A stretch of 64,000 bases of DNA from Acidobacteriota bacterium (lineage in GTDB: Bacteria > Acidobacteriota > Terriglobia > Bryobacterales > Bryobacteraceae), in NCBI GenBank assembly GCA_026393985.1, contig JAPKZB010000085.1:1-64000 (forward strand), in the 5' to 3' direction. The notes beneath the pieces are model-generated. The model saw only the letters and a list, made by a program, of their open reading frames with translations. It did no database searches and was not told the DNA's origin. A program made the position numbers and the translations under genes. Numbering within the stretch: the first letter of the stretch is position 1; the number at the start of each line of letters is the position of its first letter. Positions 44,287-53,942 of this stretch are shown here, piece by piece.

Positions 44287-45001
44287 GCTCTGGCTCACCG
44301 CCCTCTTCAACGATCATCTGGCCGGATTAGGCAACTCCGTTCTCTCCGCGGCGGGGCTGCCTACCCACGCCCGACCCTGGGCCAACTACATCACCATGGA
44401 GATCCTGGTGGCGGTGTTGATCGCGATTCTGTTTACGATTGCCAAGAGCGGCTTTTCGATGACGGCGCCCGGCAAACTGCAGCACGTGCTCGAAGCCATG
44501 TATGAATTTTTGGGCGAACAGGCGCACGACAACGTGCACGAAGGATACAAGAAATACATCCCGATCGCCGGCACGTTTTTCGTTTTCGTGCTGTTTTCCA
44601 ACCTGTTGGGCGTAATTCCCACGTTTGAATCGCCGACGATGTACCACTACGTGCCGGCCGGCATCGCCCTGCTCGCGTTCCTCTACTACAACATTCAAGG
44701 CATCCGCCAGCACGGCGGCCACTACATCAGCCAGTTCACCGGTCCCATCTGGTGGTTGACCCCGCTGATGCTGCCCATTGAGATTGTCAGCCACGCGGCC
44801 CGCCCGGTTTCGCTGACGATTCGTCTGTTTGCCAACATGTTCGCCGGCGAGCAGGTGACGCTGGTCTTTCTGAGCCTGACCTATCTGATCGTTCCGGTAG
44901 CTTTCATGGGGCTGCACGTGTTCATCTCGGTGATTCAGGCTTACGTCTTCGCGCTGCTGACGCTGATCTACATCGGCGCGGCGGTGGGCGACGAGCATTA
45001 A
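44270..45001 (+). CDS. atpB: ATP synthase Fo subunit a
   Basis: This 243-residue membrane protein carries the conserved subunit a core: PIAGTFFVFVLFSNLLGVIP, then RPVSLTIRLFANMFAGEQVT with the essential Arg opposite the c-ring, then a closing helix IQAYVFALLTLIYIGAAVGD. It forms the ion half-channels. It is followed after about 100 bases by atpE; no b, delta, alpha or other F1 gene adjoins, so the ATP synthase genes must be split in this genome. Confidence 0.94.
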   Translation: MHESHELWLTALFNDHLAGLGNSVLSAAGLPTHARPWANYITMEILVAVLIAILFTIAKSGFSMTAPGKLQHVLEAMYEFLGEQAHDNVHEGYKKYIPIAGTFFVFVLFSNLLGVIPTFESPTMYHYVPAGIALLAFLYYNIQGIRQHGGHYISQFTGPIWWLTPLMLPIEIVSHAARPVSLTIRLFANMFAGEQVTLVFLSLTYLIVPVAFMGLHVFISVIQAYVFALLTLIYIGAAVGDEH

Positions 45002-45105
45002 GTTTTATCTGGCATTAACCCCGCGCCAGTGTGAGCCCTCCCCGTCCCAACGGCGGAACGGAACCACCTCCTGAGCGCAATTCATACCCAAAGGAGCAAC
45101 ACCCT

Positions 45106-45384
45106 ATGTTCGGAAAAATGTTTGTCCTCGCCATCGTACTGATGGCCTTTGCGATCCCCTCGATGGCTGCTGACGGCGGCATCGTTCTCACCAGCGCCTT
45201 CTCGATGGCCATTGCCTCGGGCCTGTGCGCGCTCGGCCAGGGCAAGGCGATTGCCGGCGCGGTCGAAGCCATCGCCCGCAACCCCGGCGCGGCGACGGTC
45301 ATCCGTGGCCTCGGTCTGCTCGGCCTCGTCTTCATCGAGTCGCTGGCGCTGTTCACCCTCGTCATCGTTTTCGTCAAAGGCTGA
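45106..45384 (+). CDS. atpE: ATP synthase Fo subunit c
   Basis: This 92-residue protein starts at ATG 45106 with a strong AAGGAG. The N-terminus (FVLAIVLMAFAIPSMAAD) looks like a cleavable signal peptide, as in some other phyla. The hairpin of two helices contains the polar loop ARNP and the ion-binding E78 in FIESLALF. Q45 (ALGQGKA) and S79 next to E78 are residues also used in sodium-binding c-rings, but the Thr and Tyr of that signature are Leu and Phe here. A strong hairpin follows. Confidence 0.94.
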   Translation: MFGKMFVLAIVLMAFAIPSMAADGGIVLTSAFSMAIASGLCALGQGKAIAGAVEAIARNPGAATVIRGLGLLGLVFIESLALFTLVIVFVKG

Positions 45385-45393
45385 TTTCTTTCA

Positions 45394-45432
45394 GGGCGCG
45401 GCGCACCGGACTCCGGTGCGCCGCGCCCTTCG
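45394..45432 (+). terminator. Strong terminator hairpin after atpE
   Basis: GGGCGCGGCGCACCGGA (45394-45410) is perfectly complementary to TCCGGTGCGCCGCGCCC (45412-45428), a 17-bp stem with a minimal loop. It is followed by TTCGTGTTT. It ends the Fo run and shields the downstream gene. Confidence 0.8.
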
Positions 45433-45441
45433 TGTTTCTAT

Positions 45442-46188
45442 ATGCTGAAACTTCAGGGCATTCTCGTTCCGGTCTCTACGCCGTTTGATCATCGCGGCGA
45501 TGTCTACAAAGCCAAGCTGAGGAGTAACGTGGAGCGGCTGAACGCGATCGCGCTGGCGGGCTACGTGGCCGGCGAGGCGGTGTTGACCGCTGAAGAGAAG
45601 GCGCAGGTGTGGGAGTGGGTGGCGGCGAGCGCCAAGCCGGGCAAGCTGTTGGGCGCGGCCGCCTCGGCGCCGAGCGTGCGGGAGACCGTGGCGCTGGCCA
45701 ACCGCGCGGCCGGGTTGGGCTACCATTTTGCGTTCGTGCGGGCGGCGGCCGAATATACGGGCGAGACCCGGCAGTTGTACTACCGCGCCGTGGCCGACGG
45801 AGCGCGCGTGCCGGTCGTGGTGGACGGCGAACCGGCCCCGGCGCATCCGAACATCCTGCCCATGGCTCTCTCCCACGATTCAGCCAACCTGTTCGCGGCC
45901 TTCGAAGGCGGCGCCAGTGCGGCCGTCGTGCCGGTGTCCAACGCCATTCCCTACTCCGTGCAACTCATCTGGGAGGCCTTCCGGCAGCGCGAGCACGAGG
46001 CTGGCACCGACTGGCAGCAGCGCATCCGGCCGCTGGTTGCGCTCGTCGAAGCGCACGGGGTGGCGGCGCTAAAGTGCGCCATGGACACGAACAGCTACTA
46101 CGGCGGCGTACCGCGCCTGCCCTATGCTCCGGTGGCGGAGTGGATCAAGCCGGCCATCACGGCGGCACTGCACGATCTCAAGAGTTGA
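45442..46188 (+). CDS. DapA-superfamily protein lacking the catalytic lysine
   Basis: This 248-residue protein resembles dihydrodipicolinate synthase/N-acetylneuraminate lyase TIM barrels: GILVPVSTPFDHRGDVYKAK, then GYVAGEAVLTAEEKAQVWEW in place of the GSTGE motif. It is about 40 residues shorter than usual. At the Schiff-base position, where GxKDSS is expected, the sequence reads ALSHDSANL, so the lysine is absent. It is probably not an aldolase, or uses a different mechanism. Neighbours give no pathway clue. Confidence 0.7.
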   Translation: MLKLQGILVPVSTPFDHRGDVYKAKLRSNVERLNAIALAGYVAGEAVLTAEEKAQVWEWVAASAKPGKLLGAAASAPSVRETVALANRAAGLGYHFAFVRAAAEYTGETRQLYYRAVADGARVPVVVDGEPAPAHPNILPMALSHDSANLFAAFEGGASAAVVPVSNAIPYSVQLIWEAFRQREHEAGTDWQQRIRPLVALVEAHGVAALKCAMDTNSYYGGVPRLPYAPVAEWIKPAITAALHDLKS

Positions 46189-46202
46189 TATGATCGGGTT
46201 CC

Positions 46203-46601
46203 ATGAAAACGATCTTAGGATTCTTTATGCTGGCCGCGCTTAGCTTCGGCCAGGCGGAAAACGAAGTGAAGGCGGCGCACGCCGAGTTTGTGAAGGCGGC
46301 CAAGGCGGGCGACACCGCGACCCTCGAGAAGCTGTTTGCCCCCGAGTTGCAGTACAGCCACTCGAACGCCCTCCTCGAAGACAAGGCCACCGCGCTGGCG
46401 GCGATTGCCAAGGGCAAGCCCAACTTCCAGGTGCACAGCGAGTCGATCAAGGTCTACGGCAAAACGGCCACCATCCGGGCCCGCGTGACTTCGATCGCGA
46501 ACCCGAATGTGGAGTTGACCGTCCTGCTCGTCTGGGTGAAGAACGGTAAGCAGTGGCAGTTGGTGCAGCGGCAGACGACGCGGTTGCCGGCCAAGAGCTA
46601 G
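46203..46601 (+). CDS. Exported NTF2-like (DUF4440-type) protein
   Basis: This 132-residue protein has a signal peptide (KTILGFFMLAALSFGQAEN) and an NTF2-like fold of the DUF4440 kind: EFVKAAKAGDTATLEKLFAP, LQYSHSNALLEDKATALAAI, TIRARVTSIANPNVELTVLL and WQLVQRQTTRLPAKS. Such small cone-shaped domains bind small molecules; no catalytic set is evident. Its stop directly abuts the convergent dehydratase-like gene. Confidence 0.82.
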   Translation: MKTILGFFMLAALSFGQAENEVKAAHAEFVKAAKAGDTATLEKLFAPELQYSHSNALLEDKATALAAIAKGKPNFQVHSESIKVYGKTATIRARVTSIANPNVELTVLLVWVKNGKQWQLVQRQTTRLPAKS

Positions 46602-47831
46602 TTAGATATAGGCCACAGAGCCGTCGACGCGGTAATCAAAGCCGCGCCGCCAGGGCTTGGGCGGCATCCGGCGAAGGGCGTCTTCATTGAGTTCGACGCC
46701 CCAGCCGGGCTTGGTGGGCAGCGGGATGTAGCCGTCCTTCACCATAAGCGGCTCCTTGAGCAGATCCTTGCGCGGCGAGACGTCGTCGGGGTGGTATTCG
46801 AGGACGAAGAAGTTCGGCGTCGCCGCGGCGAAGTGGACGTTGACCACCGTGGCGAGCGGGCCCATGGGGTTGTGCGGCGCGACCATGACGTAGTGCGCCT
46901 CGGCCATGGCGGCGATCTTTCGCATCTCCCACAAGCCGCCGCAGACGCAGATGTCGGGCTGGATGATATCGAGCGACTGGTTGGCGAGGATCTTGCGGAA
47001 CTCGTGCCGCGTGTAGTTGCACTCGCCGCTGGCGAGCGGGATGTTGACGTGGTCGGCGAGCTTCTCCATGGCGTCCTCGTTTTCGGGGCGGATGGGTTCT
47101 TCGAGCCACGCGGGGTGATACGGTTCAATGGCCTTGGCCAGGCGGACGGCGCGGCTGACTTCGAGGAAACGGGCGTGGATGTCGCAGCCGATGTCGATAT
47201 CGGGGCCGACGGCTTCGCGCACGGCACGGACGCGGTTGGCGGCGCCGAGGGTGACCGCGTTGTAGGAGATCTGGTTGTCACGCGGCGGCTGCGGACGCAT
47301 CTTCAGGCAGGTGTAGCCGTACTTGGCGACGAGGGCCTTGGCGTTGGCGGCGATCTCATCGGGGGTATTGCCGCCCACCGATTGATAGACGCGGATCTTC
47401 TCGCGCACCTTGCCGCCGAGGAGCATGTAGACGGGCAAGCCGGCCGATTTGCCGGCGATGTCCCAGAGGGCGTGTTCGATGCCGGAGATGGCGGCGTTGA
47501 CGACGAGTCCCCCGGGAAAGCGGGTGAAGTTCATCATCAGGTTGTAGAGGTGCTCGATGTTGCGCGGGTCCTGCCCGACCAGCCAGCTTTTGAAGTCGGC
47601 GACAACGGCTGCCGTGGCCTCGTCCGGGCCGCAGGAGTAGGCTTCGCCGATCCCGGTATGGCCCTGATCGGTTTCCACTTTGACAAAGCAGGTGTTGCGG
47701 CCGCCCGTGCCAACGAGGATGGTCTTGATGTCGGTGATTTTCAGCGCGGGCCGGCCGCCGGGCTGGGCGGCTTGCAGCGCGGGGACGGCGCTGGCGGCAA
47801 GGGCTTGTTCAAAAAAAGAGCGGCGTTTCAT
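46602..47831 (-). CDS. Enolase-superfamily dehydratase (mandelate racemase/galactonate dehydratase type)
   Basis: The start MKRRSFFEQALAASAVPALQ at 47831 is Tat-like; the product has 409 residues. The capping domain (KITDIKTILVGTGGRNTCFV, GHTGIGEAYSCGP) and barrel are typical. Metal ligands appear as D in GCDIHARF, E in AWLEEPIRP and E in SGECNYTRHEF, with a probable catalytic His in APHNPMGP. The set resembles sugar-acid dehydratases such as D-galactonate dehydratase. The twin-Arg leader would export it. The aminotransferase gene lies upstream on the same strand. Confidence 0.88.
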   Translation of the reverse strand: MKRRSFFEQALAASAVPALQAAQPGGRPALKITDIKTILVGTGGRNTCFVKVETDQGHTGIGEAYSCGPDEATAAVVADFKSWLVGQDPRNIEHLYNLMMNFTRFPGGLVVNAAISGIEHALWDIAGKSAGLPVYMLLGGKVREKIRVYQSVGGNTPDEIAANAKALVAKYGYTCLKMRPQPPRDNQISYNAVTLGAANRVRAVREAVGPDIDIGCDIHARFLEVSRAVRLAKAIEPYHPAWLEEPIRPENEDAMEKLADHVNIPLASGECNYTRHEFRKILANQSLDIIQPDICVCGGLWEMRKIAAMAEAHYVMVAPHNPMGPLATVVNVHFAAATPNFFVLEYHPDDVSPRKDLLKEPLMVKDGYIPLPTKPGWGVELNEDALRRMPPKPWRRGFDYRVDGSVAYI

Positions 47832-47864
47832 CGTGCCGCGAATTGTATCAGAGCCTGCAAGGAA

Positions 47865-47887
47865 GAGTGGCCGGAGGCGCGCCACTC
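47865..47887 (-). terminator. Possible terminator between aminotransferase and dehydratase genes
   Basis: GAGTGGC (47865-47871) pairs with GCCACTC (47881-47887) around a 9-base GC-rich loop. On the minus strand the stem is followed by TTCCTTGC, a weak T-run. It may attenuate transcription between the two genes. Confidence 0.45.
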
Positions 47888-47896
47888 CCTCAAGGT

Positions 47897-49192
47897 TTAA
47901 CCAATCTTGCCGCGTCGGATGATCTTCTCCATCACCTCGGCAAACGTGTCGATCTCCTCGATCGTCGTATACACATTCGGCGTCACCCGCAGCCCCTCGT
48001 ACTCTCCCGCCGCCCCGACCGGCACCACCAGAATCCGGTGCTTCTCGAGCAGATGCTTAGCCAACTCGCCGGCCTTGAAACCGTCGACGGAAACCAAGCC
48101 AATCCCACAGCTCATCTCCGGATCATCGCTCGTCAGCAGCTTCACGCCCGGCAAGTCACGCAGCCGCGCCGACCAACGCTTCCGCAAATAACGAAAACGC
48201 GCCGCCTTGCGCTCCACGCCGATCGACTCGTGAAACGTCAAGGCCTCGGTAATCGCGTTGCGCTGCGATGCCGGGTGCGTTCCGATCTCTTCGAACTTCC
48301 GGATGTTGTTGTCCAGGTGCTTGCCGGCGGCCATCAGCGGCCAGATCTTGCCGATCTTCTCCTTCCGCACATAGAGAAAACCCGTGCCCACCGGCGCGAG
48401 CACCCACTTATGCAGGCTCGTGCCGTAGTAATCGCAATCGAGTTCGTCGCGCGTAAAGGGAAACTGCGCAAACGCGTGCGCGCCGTCCACCACCGTCTCT
48501 ATGCCGCGCGCCCGCGCCATCTGACAGATCTTACGCACGGGAAAAATCTGCCCGGAACGGTTGGTGATGTGGCAGATGTGAATCACCTTCGTCTTGGCCG
48601 TAATCGCCTTTTCAATCCGCTCGGCCAGGTCGTCGAGCGACGGCGGCGGCACCGGAAACGGAATCTGCTTGAGGACAATCCCGTCGCGCCGCACCCGCTG
48701 CTCCCAGGTGGTGATCATGCGCGGATAGTCCTGGTTGGTGGTCAGCACCTCGTCGCCGGCCTTGAGATCCATGCCCATCTGCACAATCTCGAGCGCCTCG
48801 GAGGCGTTCCGCGTAATCGCCATCTCTTCGGTGTCACACCCGAACGCCTTGGCTAGACGCCGCCGCACGGTTTCAATCTCCGGTCCCAGCACCCCCCACA
48901 TGAAGTGCGACGGACCCATGTTCGAGATCTCGAGATACCGCTTCTCGGTCTCCATGACAATCTTGGGCGACGGCGACACGCCGCCGTTGTTGAGGTTGAT
49001 CAGGTTCCGGTCCACGGTGAAAGCGTGGCGGATGTTCAGCCAGAAATCTTCGTCCACCGCGACGGAGTCGGCGGGCCGGCCAAACGTGGTCTGCGTCGCG
49101 GACTGCGCGCGCAGGAGAGCGTCGTTCTGAAAAGCGGCGGCTACAAGGGCGCCTGCCTGCGTCACATTCTTGAACAGGTCACGGCGTTGCAT
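47897..49192 (-). CDS. Class V PLP-dependent aminotransferase-like enzyme
   Basis: This 431-residue enzyme has a Tat-like start (QRRDLFKNVTQAGALVAAAF). The PLP fold is recognised from LNNGGVSPSPKIVMETEKRY, TRNASEALEIVQMGMDLKAG, VIHICHITNRSGQIFPVRKI, DGAHAFAQFPFTRDELDCDY and the lysine motif GTSLHKWVLAPVGTGFLYVR. The family includes isopenicillin-N epimerase-like and cysteine desulfurase-like proteins; without the desulfurase Cys loop, an epimerase or lyase role on an amino substrate is more likely. It is divergent from the CocE-type hydrolase with only 16 bases between starts. Confidence 0.88.
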   Translation of the reverse strand: MQRRDLFKNVTQAGALVAAAFQNDALLRAQSATQTTFGRPADSVAVDEDFWLNIRHAFTVDRNLINLNNGGVSPSPKIVMETEKRYLEISNMGPSHFMWGVLGPEIETVRRRLAKAFGCDTEEMAITRNASEALEIVQMGMDLKAGDEVLTTNQDYPRMITTWEQRVRRDGIVLKQIPFPVPPPSLDDLAERIEKAITAKTKVIHICHITNRSGQIFPVRKICQMARARGIETVVDGAHAFAQFPFTRDELDCDYYGTSLHKWVLAPVGTGFLYVRKEKIGKIWPLMAAGKHLDNNIRKFEEIGTHPASQRNAITEALTFHESIGVERKAARFRYLRKRWSARLRDLPGVKLLTSDDPEMSCGIGLVSVDGFKAGELAKHLLEKHRILVVPVGAAGEYEGLRVTPNVYTTIEEIDTFAEVMEKIIRRGKIG

Positions 49193-49208
49193 TCATCTAC
49201 GATAAATC

Positions 49209-51080
49209 ATGCGCCCAATCTTTGCTCTGCTCGCCTGCGCAATCGCACTATTCGCGCAAACACCCGCATCCGCGCCCAGCGGCGCCGCCGCCGTTCGCGA
49301 GAAGTACACCAAGTACGAGTTCGAAATCCCCATGCGGGACGGCATCAAACTCTTCACGGCCGTCTACATGCCCAAAGACGCCGCCAAAGGCCCCTACCCC
49401 ATCCTCCTCCAACGCACCCCCTACTCGGTCGGCCCCTACGGCGTCGACCACTACCGCGCCTCGCTCGGCCCCTCCGAACACTTTCAAAAGGCCGGCTACA
49501 TCGTCGCCTACCAGGACGTCCGTGGCCGCTACCTCTCGCAGGGAACCTGGGCCGAGGTGCGGCCGCACAACCCCGCCAAGGGCCCGCGCGATACCGACGA
49601 ATCCACCGACACCTACGACACCATCGACTGGCTCATCAAAAACGTGCGCAACAACAACGGCAAGGTGGGTATGTGGGGCATCTCCTATCCGGGCTTCTAC
49701 GTCTCGGCCGGCATGATTGACGCCCACCCCGCTCTCGCCGCCGCCTCCCCCCAGGCCCCCGTCACCGACTACTACCTCGGCGACGACTCCTACCACAATG
49801 GCGCCTTCATGCTCGCCGCCAACTTCGGCTTCTACCAATCTTTCGTCGAACGCAAAGGCGACCCCGCTCCGCCCGCCCCCACCGTCCCCTTCCAGTTCAA
49901 AACCCCCGATGGCTATGACTTCTATCTCCGCATGGGCGGACTCGGCAACGCCGCCGAAAAATACTTTCAAAACGCCCACCCCTACTGGAAAGAGAACACG
50001 GAGAATACGACCCTCAACGCCTATTGGAAAGCCCGCGGCATCTGGCGCCACCTGCGTTCGATCAAGCCCGCCGTCATGACCGTCGGCGGCTGGTTCGACG
50101 CCGAAGACGCCCAGGGCCCCCTGCGCACCCACGCCTTCATGGAGAAAAACGCGCCGCCCAAAACCAACCTCCTCGTCATGGGCCCCTGGACCCACGGCAG
50201 TTGGTCGCGCGGCGACGGCGACACAGTCGGCAATCTCCACTTCGGCTCGAAAACCGCCGCTTTCTACCGCGAATTCATCGAGTTTCCCTTCTTCGAACAA
50301 CAGCTGAAAGGCAAAGGCGACGCCAAAATGCCCCGCGCCTGGGTCTTCGCTACCGGCCGCAACGAGTGGCGGCAGTTCGAAGCCTGGCCCCCCGCCGAAG
50401 CCCAGCCCAAGCCGCTCTATCTCGCTGCCGGCGGCCGCCTGGCCTGGCAGCCCGAAGCCGCCACCGGCAGCGACGAATACCTCTCCGACCCCAACAAGCC
50501 CGTGCCCTACCTCGGCTACACCGTCCTCGGCATGGCCCGCGATTATATGACCGAAGACCAGCGCTTTGCTTCTCAGCGCCCCGACGTGCTGACCTTCGAA
50601 ACCGATCCTCTCAAAGAAGATCTCACCATCGCCGGCCCCATCGACGTCTCGCTCCTCGTCTCCACCTCCGGCACCGACTCCGACTTCGTCGTGAAACTGA
50701 TCGACGTCTACCCCGGCGACTACCCCACGCTCATCGAGAAGAGCCCCACCAAAATGGGCGGCTATCAGCAACTCGTCCGCGGCGAACCGTTCCGCGGCAA
50801 GTTCCGCAAGTCCTTTGAAACTCCCGTGCCGTTTGTCCCAAACCAGCCCGACCGCGTCGAATTCTCGATGCCGGACGTCTACCACACCTTCCGCAAAGGC
50901 CACCGCCTGCTTGTCCACGTCCAAAGCTCCTGGTTTCCGCTCACCGACCGCAACCCGCAGAAGTTCATGGACATCCCGCGGGCGCTCGCGCCGGACTTTA
51001 CCAGGGCCACGCAGCGGGTCTTCCGGGGCGGCGCGGCCGGATCCCGGCTCACCGTGCGCGTCCTGCCGGGCCCGATGTGA
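49209..51080 (+). CDS. Exported CocE/NonD family hydrolase
   Basis: This 623-residue protein starts with a signal peptide (RPIFALLACAIALFAQTPAS). The alpha/beta-hydrolase part has IPMRDGIKLFTAVYMPKDAA and the nucleophile elbow GMWGISYPGFYVSAGM. The C-terminal jelly-roll is typical of X-Pro dipeptidyl-peptidase C domains (GPIDVSLLVSTSGTDSDFVV, then RKGHRLLVHVQSSWFPLTDR). Family members cleave acyl or amide bonds such as glutaryl-7-ACA, cocaine or N-acyl peptides. The substrate is unknown. Confidence 0.9.
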   Translation: MRPIFALLACAIALFAQTPASAPSGAAAVREKYTKYEFEIPMRDGIKLFTAVYMPKDAAKGPYPILLQRTPYSVGPYGVDHYRASLGPSEHFQKAGYIVAYQDVRGRYLSQGTWAEVRPHNPAKGPRDTDESTDTYDTIDWLIKNVRNNNGKVGMWGISYPGFYVSAGMIDAHPALAAASPQAPVTDYYLGDDSYHNGAFMLAANFGFYQSFVERKGDPAPPAPTVPFQFKTPDGYDFYLRMGGLGNAAEKYFQNAHPYWKENTENTTLNAYWKARGIWRHLRSIKPAVMTVGGWFDAEDAQGPLRTHAFMEKNAPPKTNLLVMGPWTHGSWSRGDGDTVGNLHFGSKTAAFYREFIEFPFFEQQLKGKGDAKMPRAWVFATGRNEWRQFEAWPPAEAQPKPLYLAAGGRLAWQPEAATGSDEYLSDPNKPVPYLGYTVLGMARDYMTEDQRFASQRPDVLTFETDPLKEDLTIAGPIDVSLLVSTSGTDSDFVVKLIDVYPGDYPTLIEKSPTKMGGYQQLVRGEPFRGKFRKSFETPVPFVPNQPDRVEFSMPDVYHTFRKGHRLLVHVQSSWFPLTDRNPQKFMDIPRALAPDFTRATQRVFRGGAAGSRLTVRVLPGPM

Positions 51081-51158
51081 GAGTTTGCATTGCCTTCCGG
51101 CCGAATCCGGTTTAGCATGAGGGTTTAGTTCGTCGCGCAGCGGCGGCAAGGAATCATT

Positions 51159-51704
51159 ATGTGGAAACGTCGCGATCGTGAAGAAGAACAGCCGGCGAGA
51201 GGGACCTCTGCGCCGGTTCCCGAACCGGTAAAGGAGGGTATCCCCATGTCCACGGCTCCCACCGTTCGCTCCTACGAACCGGAAACTCCCCGCGGAGTAG
51301 CCACCATCGGCAAGGCCGTTTATGTGAAAGGCCAGATTATCGCCCGCGAAGACCTCATCGTCGACGGGCAGATCGAGGGCACGGTAGAGGCTCACGAACA
51401 CCGCATCACCATCGGCCCGAATGGCCGGGTAGCGGCTACCATCAAGGCCCGTCACGTCATCATTCAGGGCCAGGTAACCGGCAACGTCGAAGGCAGCGAG
51501 AAGGTGGAGATCCGCAACGGCGCTAAACTGCTCGGCGACGTCCGCACGGTGAAGTTCGTCTGCGAAGAGGAAGGCACCATCAACGGCTCGGTGGCCAGCC
51601 TGCGGCCGGAACCGAAGCCGGCCCCGGCCTCCGAGGCGAAGGAAAGAGCAGCGTCCGCCGCGGCCACGGCGCAAACTCCCGCCCCGTCCGAACCCAAGAA
51701 GTAA
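51159..51704 (+). CDS. Bactofilin (polymer-forming cytoskeletal protein)
   Basis: This 181-residue protein has a charged, disordered N-terminus, a beta-helical bactofilin core of about 100 residues (GKAVYVKGQIIAREDLIVDG, HRITIGPNGRVAATIKARHV, VTGNVEGSEKVEIRNGAKL), and an Ala/Pro-rich tail. Bactofilins polymerise without nucleotide and organise cell-wall or morphology proteins. The next gene starts 10 bases later. Confidence 0.92.
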   Translation: MWKRRDREEEQPARGTSAPVPEPVKEGIPMSTAPTVRSYEPETPRGVATIGKAVYVKGQIIAREDLIVDGQIEGTVEAHEHRITIGPNGRVAATIKARHVIIQGQVTGNVEGSEKVEIRNGAKLLGDVRTVKFVCEEEGTINGSVASLRPEPKPAPASEAKERAASAAATAQTPAPSEPKK

Positions 51705-51713
51705 GCGAAGGTC

Positions 51714-52391
51714 GTGTTCGACAAGCTCCGTAATCTGTTTCAACCCGATGAGGAACCGCCACGGTTAGCGGCCTACTCGCCACCGCCCGACCAGCCGGCT
51801 GTACCCCTGGAATTGACCAGGCCCTCCAACGGGCTCGAGCAGTTCTTTCAAGCCTTGGGCGGCCAGGACCGGTTGAAGGTCCTCGATCTGTGCGGCTCGC
51901 CCGCCACGACTGAGTACCTGTTCGAACAGCAGCAGATTCCCCGCCCCGATCCCTTCTACCGGGCCCTTGAACTCGCTTTCGGCAGCGGCCCGGGCTATTT
52001 AGACCGTCAACTCGAAGAGGACCGCGTCGAAATCTTCACCCAACACACCCTCGACCACAAAGAGGGTGAGTTCGACGCCGTTCTGCTCTGGGATTGCCTG
52101 CAGTATCTCCGTCCGGAACTGCTCGGTCCGGTGCTCGAACAGATCCGCTCCATCACGCGCCCCGGCGCCCCCCTGTTCGCCATCTTCCACGCCGACGACC
52201 GGGCCGAACAGGTCCCGGTCTTCTCCTACCAGATCCAGGCCCGGAACCAGCTCTATCTGCTCGAACGCGACCGGCGTCAACCGGCGCAGCACTTCAGCAA
52301 CCAGGCCATCGACCGGATTTTCAAAAACTTCGGCCTCCGCAAGTTCTTCCTGGCCCGCGATCAGTTGCGCGAAGTCCTCATCTGGAGGTAG
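51714..52391 (+). CDS. Methyltransferase-like protein, degenerate motif I
   Basis: This 225-residue protein starts at GTG 51714. The Rossmann-like pattern of a class I methyltransferase is visible: LKVLDLCGSPATTEYLFEQQ replaces the usual glycine-rich motif I, then FDAVLLWDCLQYLRPELLGP and PGAPLFAIFHADDRAEQVPV. The weak glycine motif leaves SAM binding uncertain. Between bactofilin and lysS, it may belong to a bactofilin-linked operon. Confidence 0.7.
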   Translation: MFDKLRNLFQPDEEPPRLAAYSPPPDQPAVPLELTRPSNGLEQFFQALGGQDRLKVLDLCGSPATTEYLFEQQQIPRPDPFYRALELAFGSGPGYLDRQLEEDRVEIFTQHTLDHKEGEFDAVLLWDCLQYLRPELLGPVLEQIRSITRPGAPLFAIFHADDRAEQVPVFSYQIQARNQLYLLERDRRQPAQHFSNQAIDRIFKNFGLRKFFLARDQLREVLIWR

Positions 52392-52409
52392 CCGCGCCCG
52401 GCTCCCCGC

Positions 52410-52415
52410 TATAAT
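52410..52415 (+). promoter_or_regulatory. Possible -10 element for lysS
   Basis: A perfect TATAAT sits 25 bases upstream of the TTG start of lysS, in otherwise GC-rich sequence. No good -35 box is seen at the right spacing, so this is a weak call. Confidence 0.35.
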
Positions 52416-52439
52416 GGGAGTTTTTGAAGGAGTTCGATA

Positions 52440-53938
<1,499 letters not shown>

Positions 53939-53942
<4 letters not shown>

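Noticed and set aside
49248-51743. 831-codon open frame on the minus strand
   Set aside because: It is antisense to the CocE-type hydrolase and bactofilin genes, both well supported.
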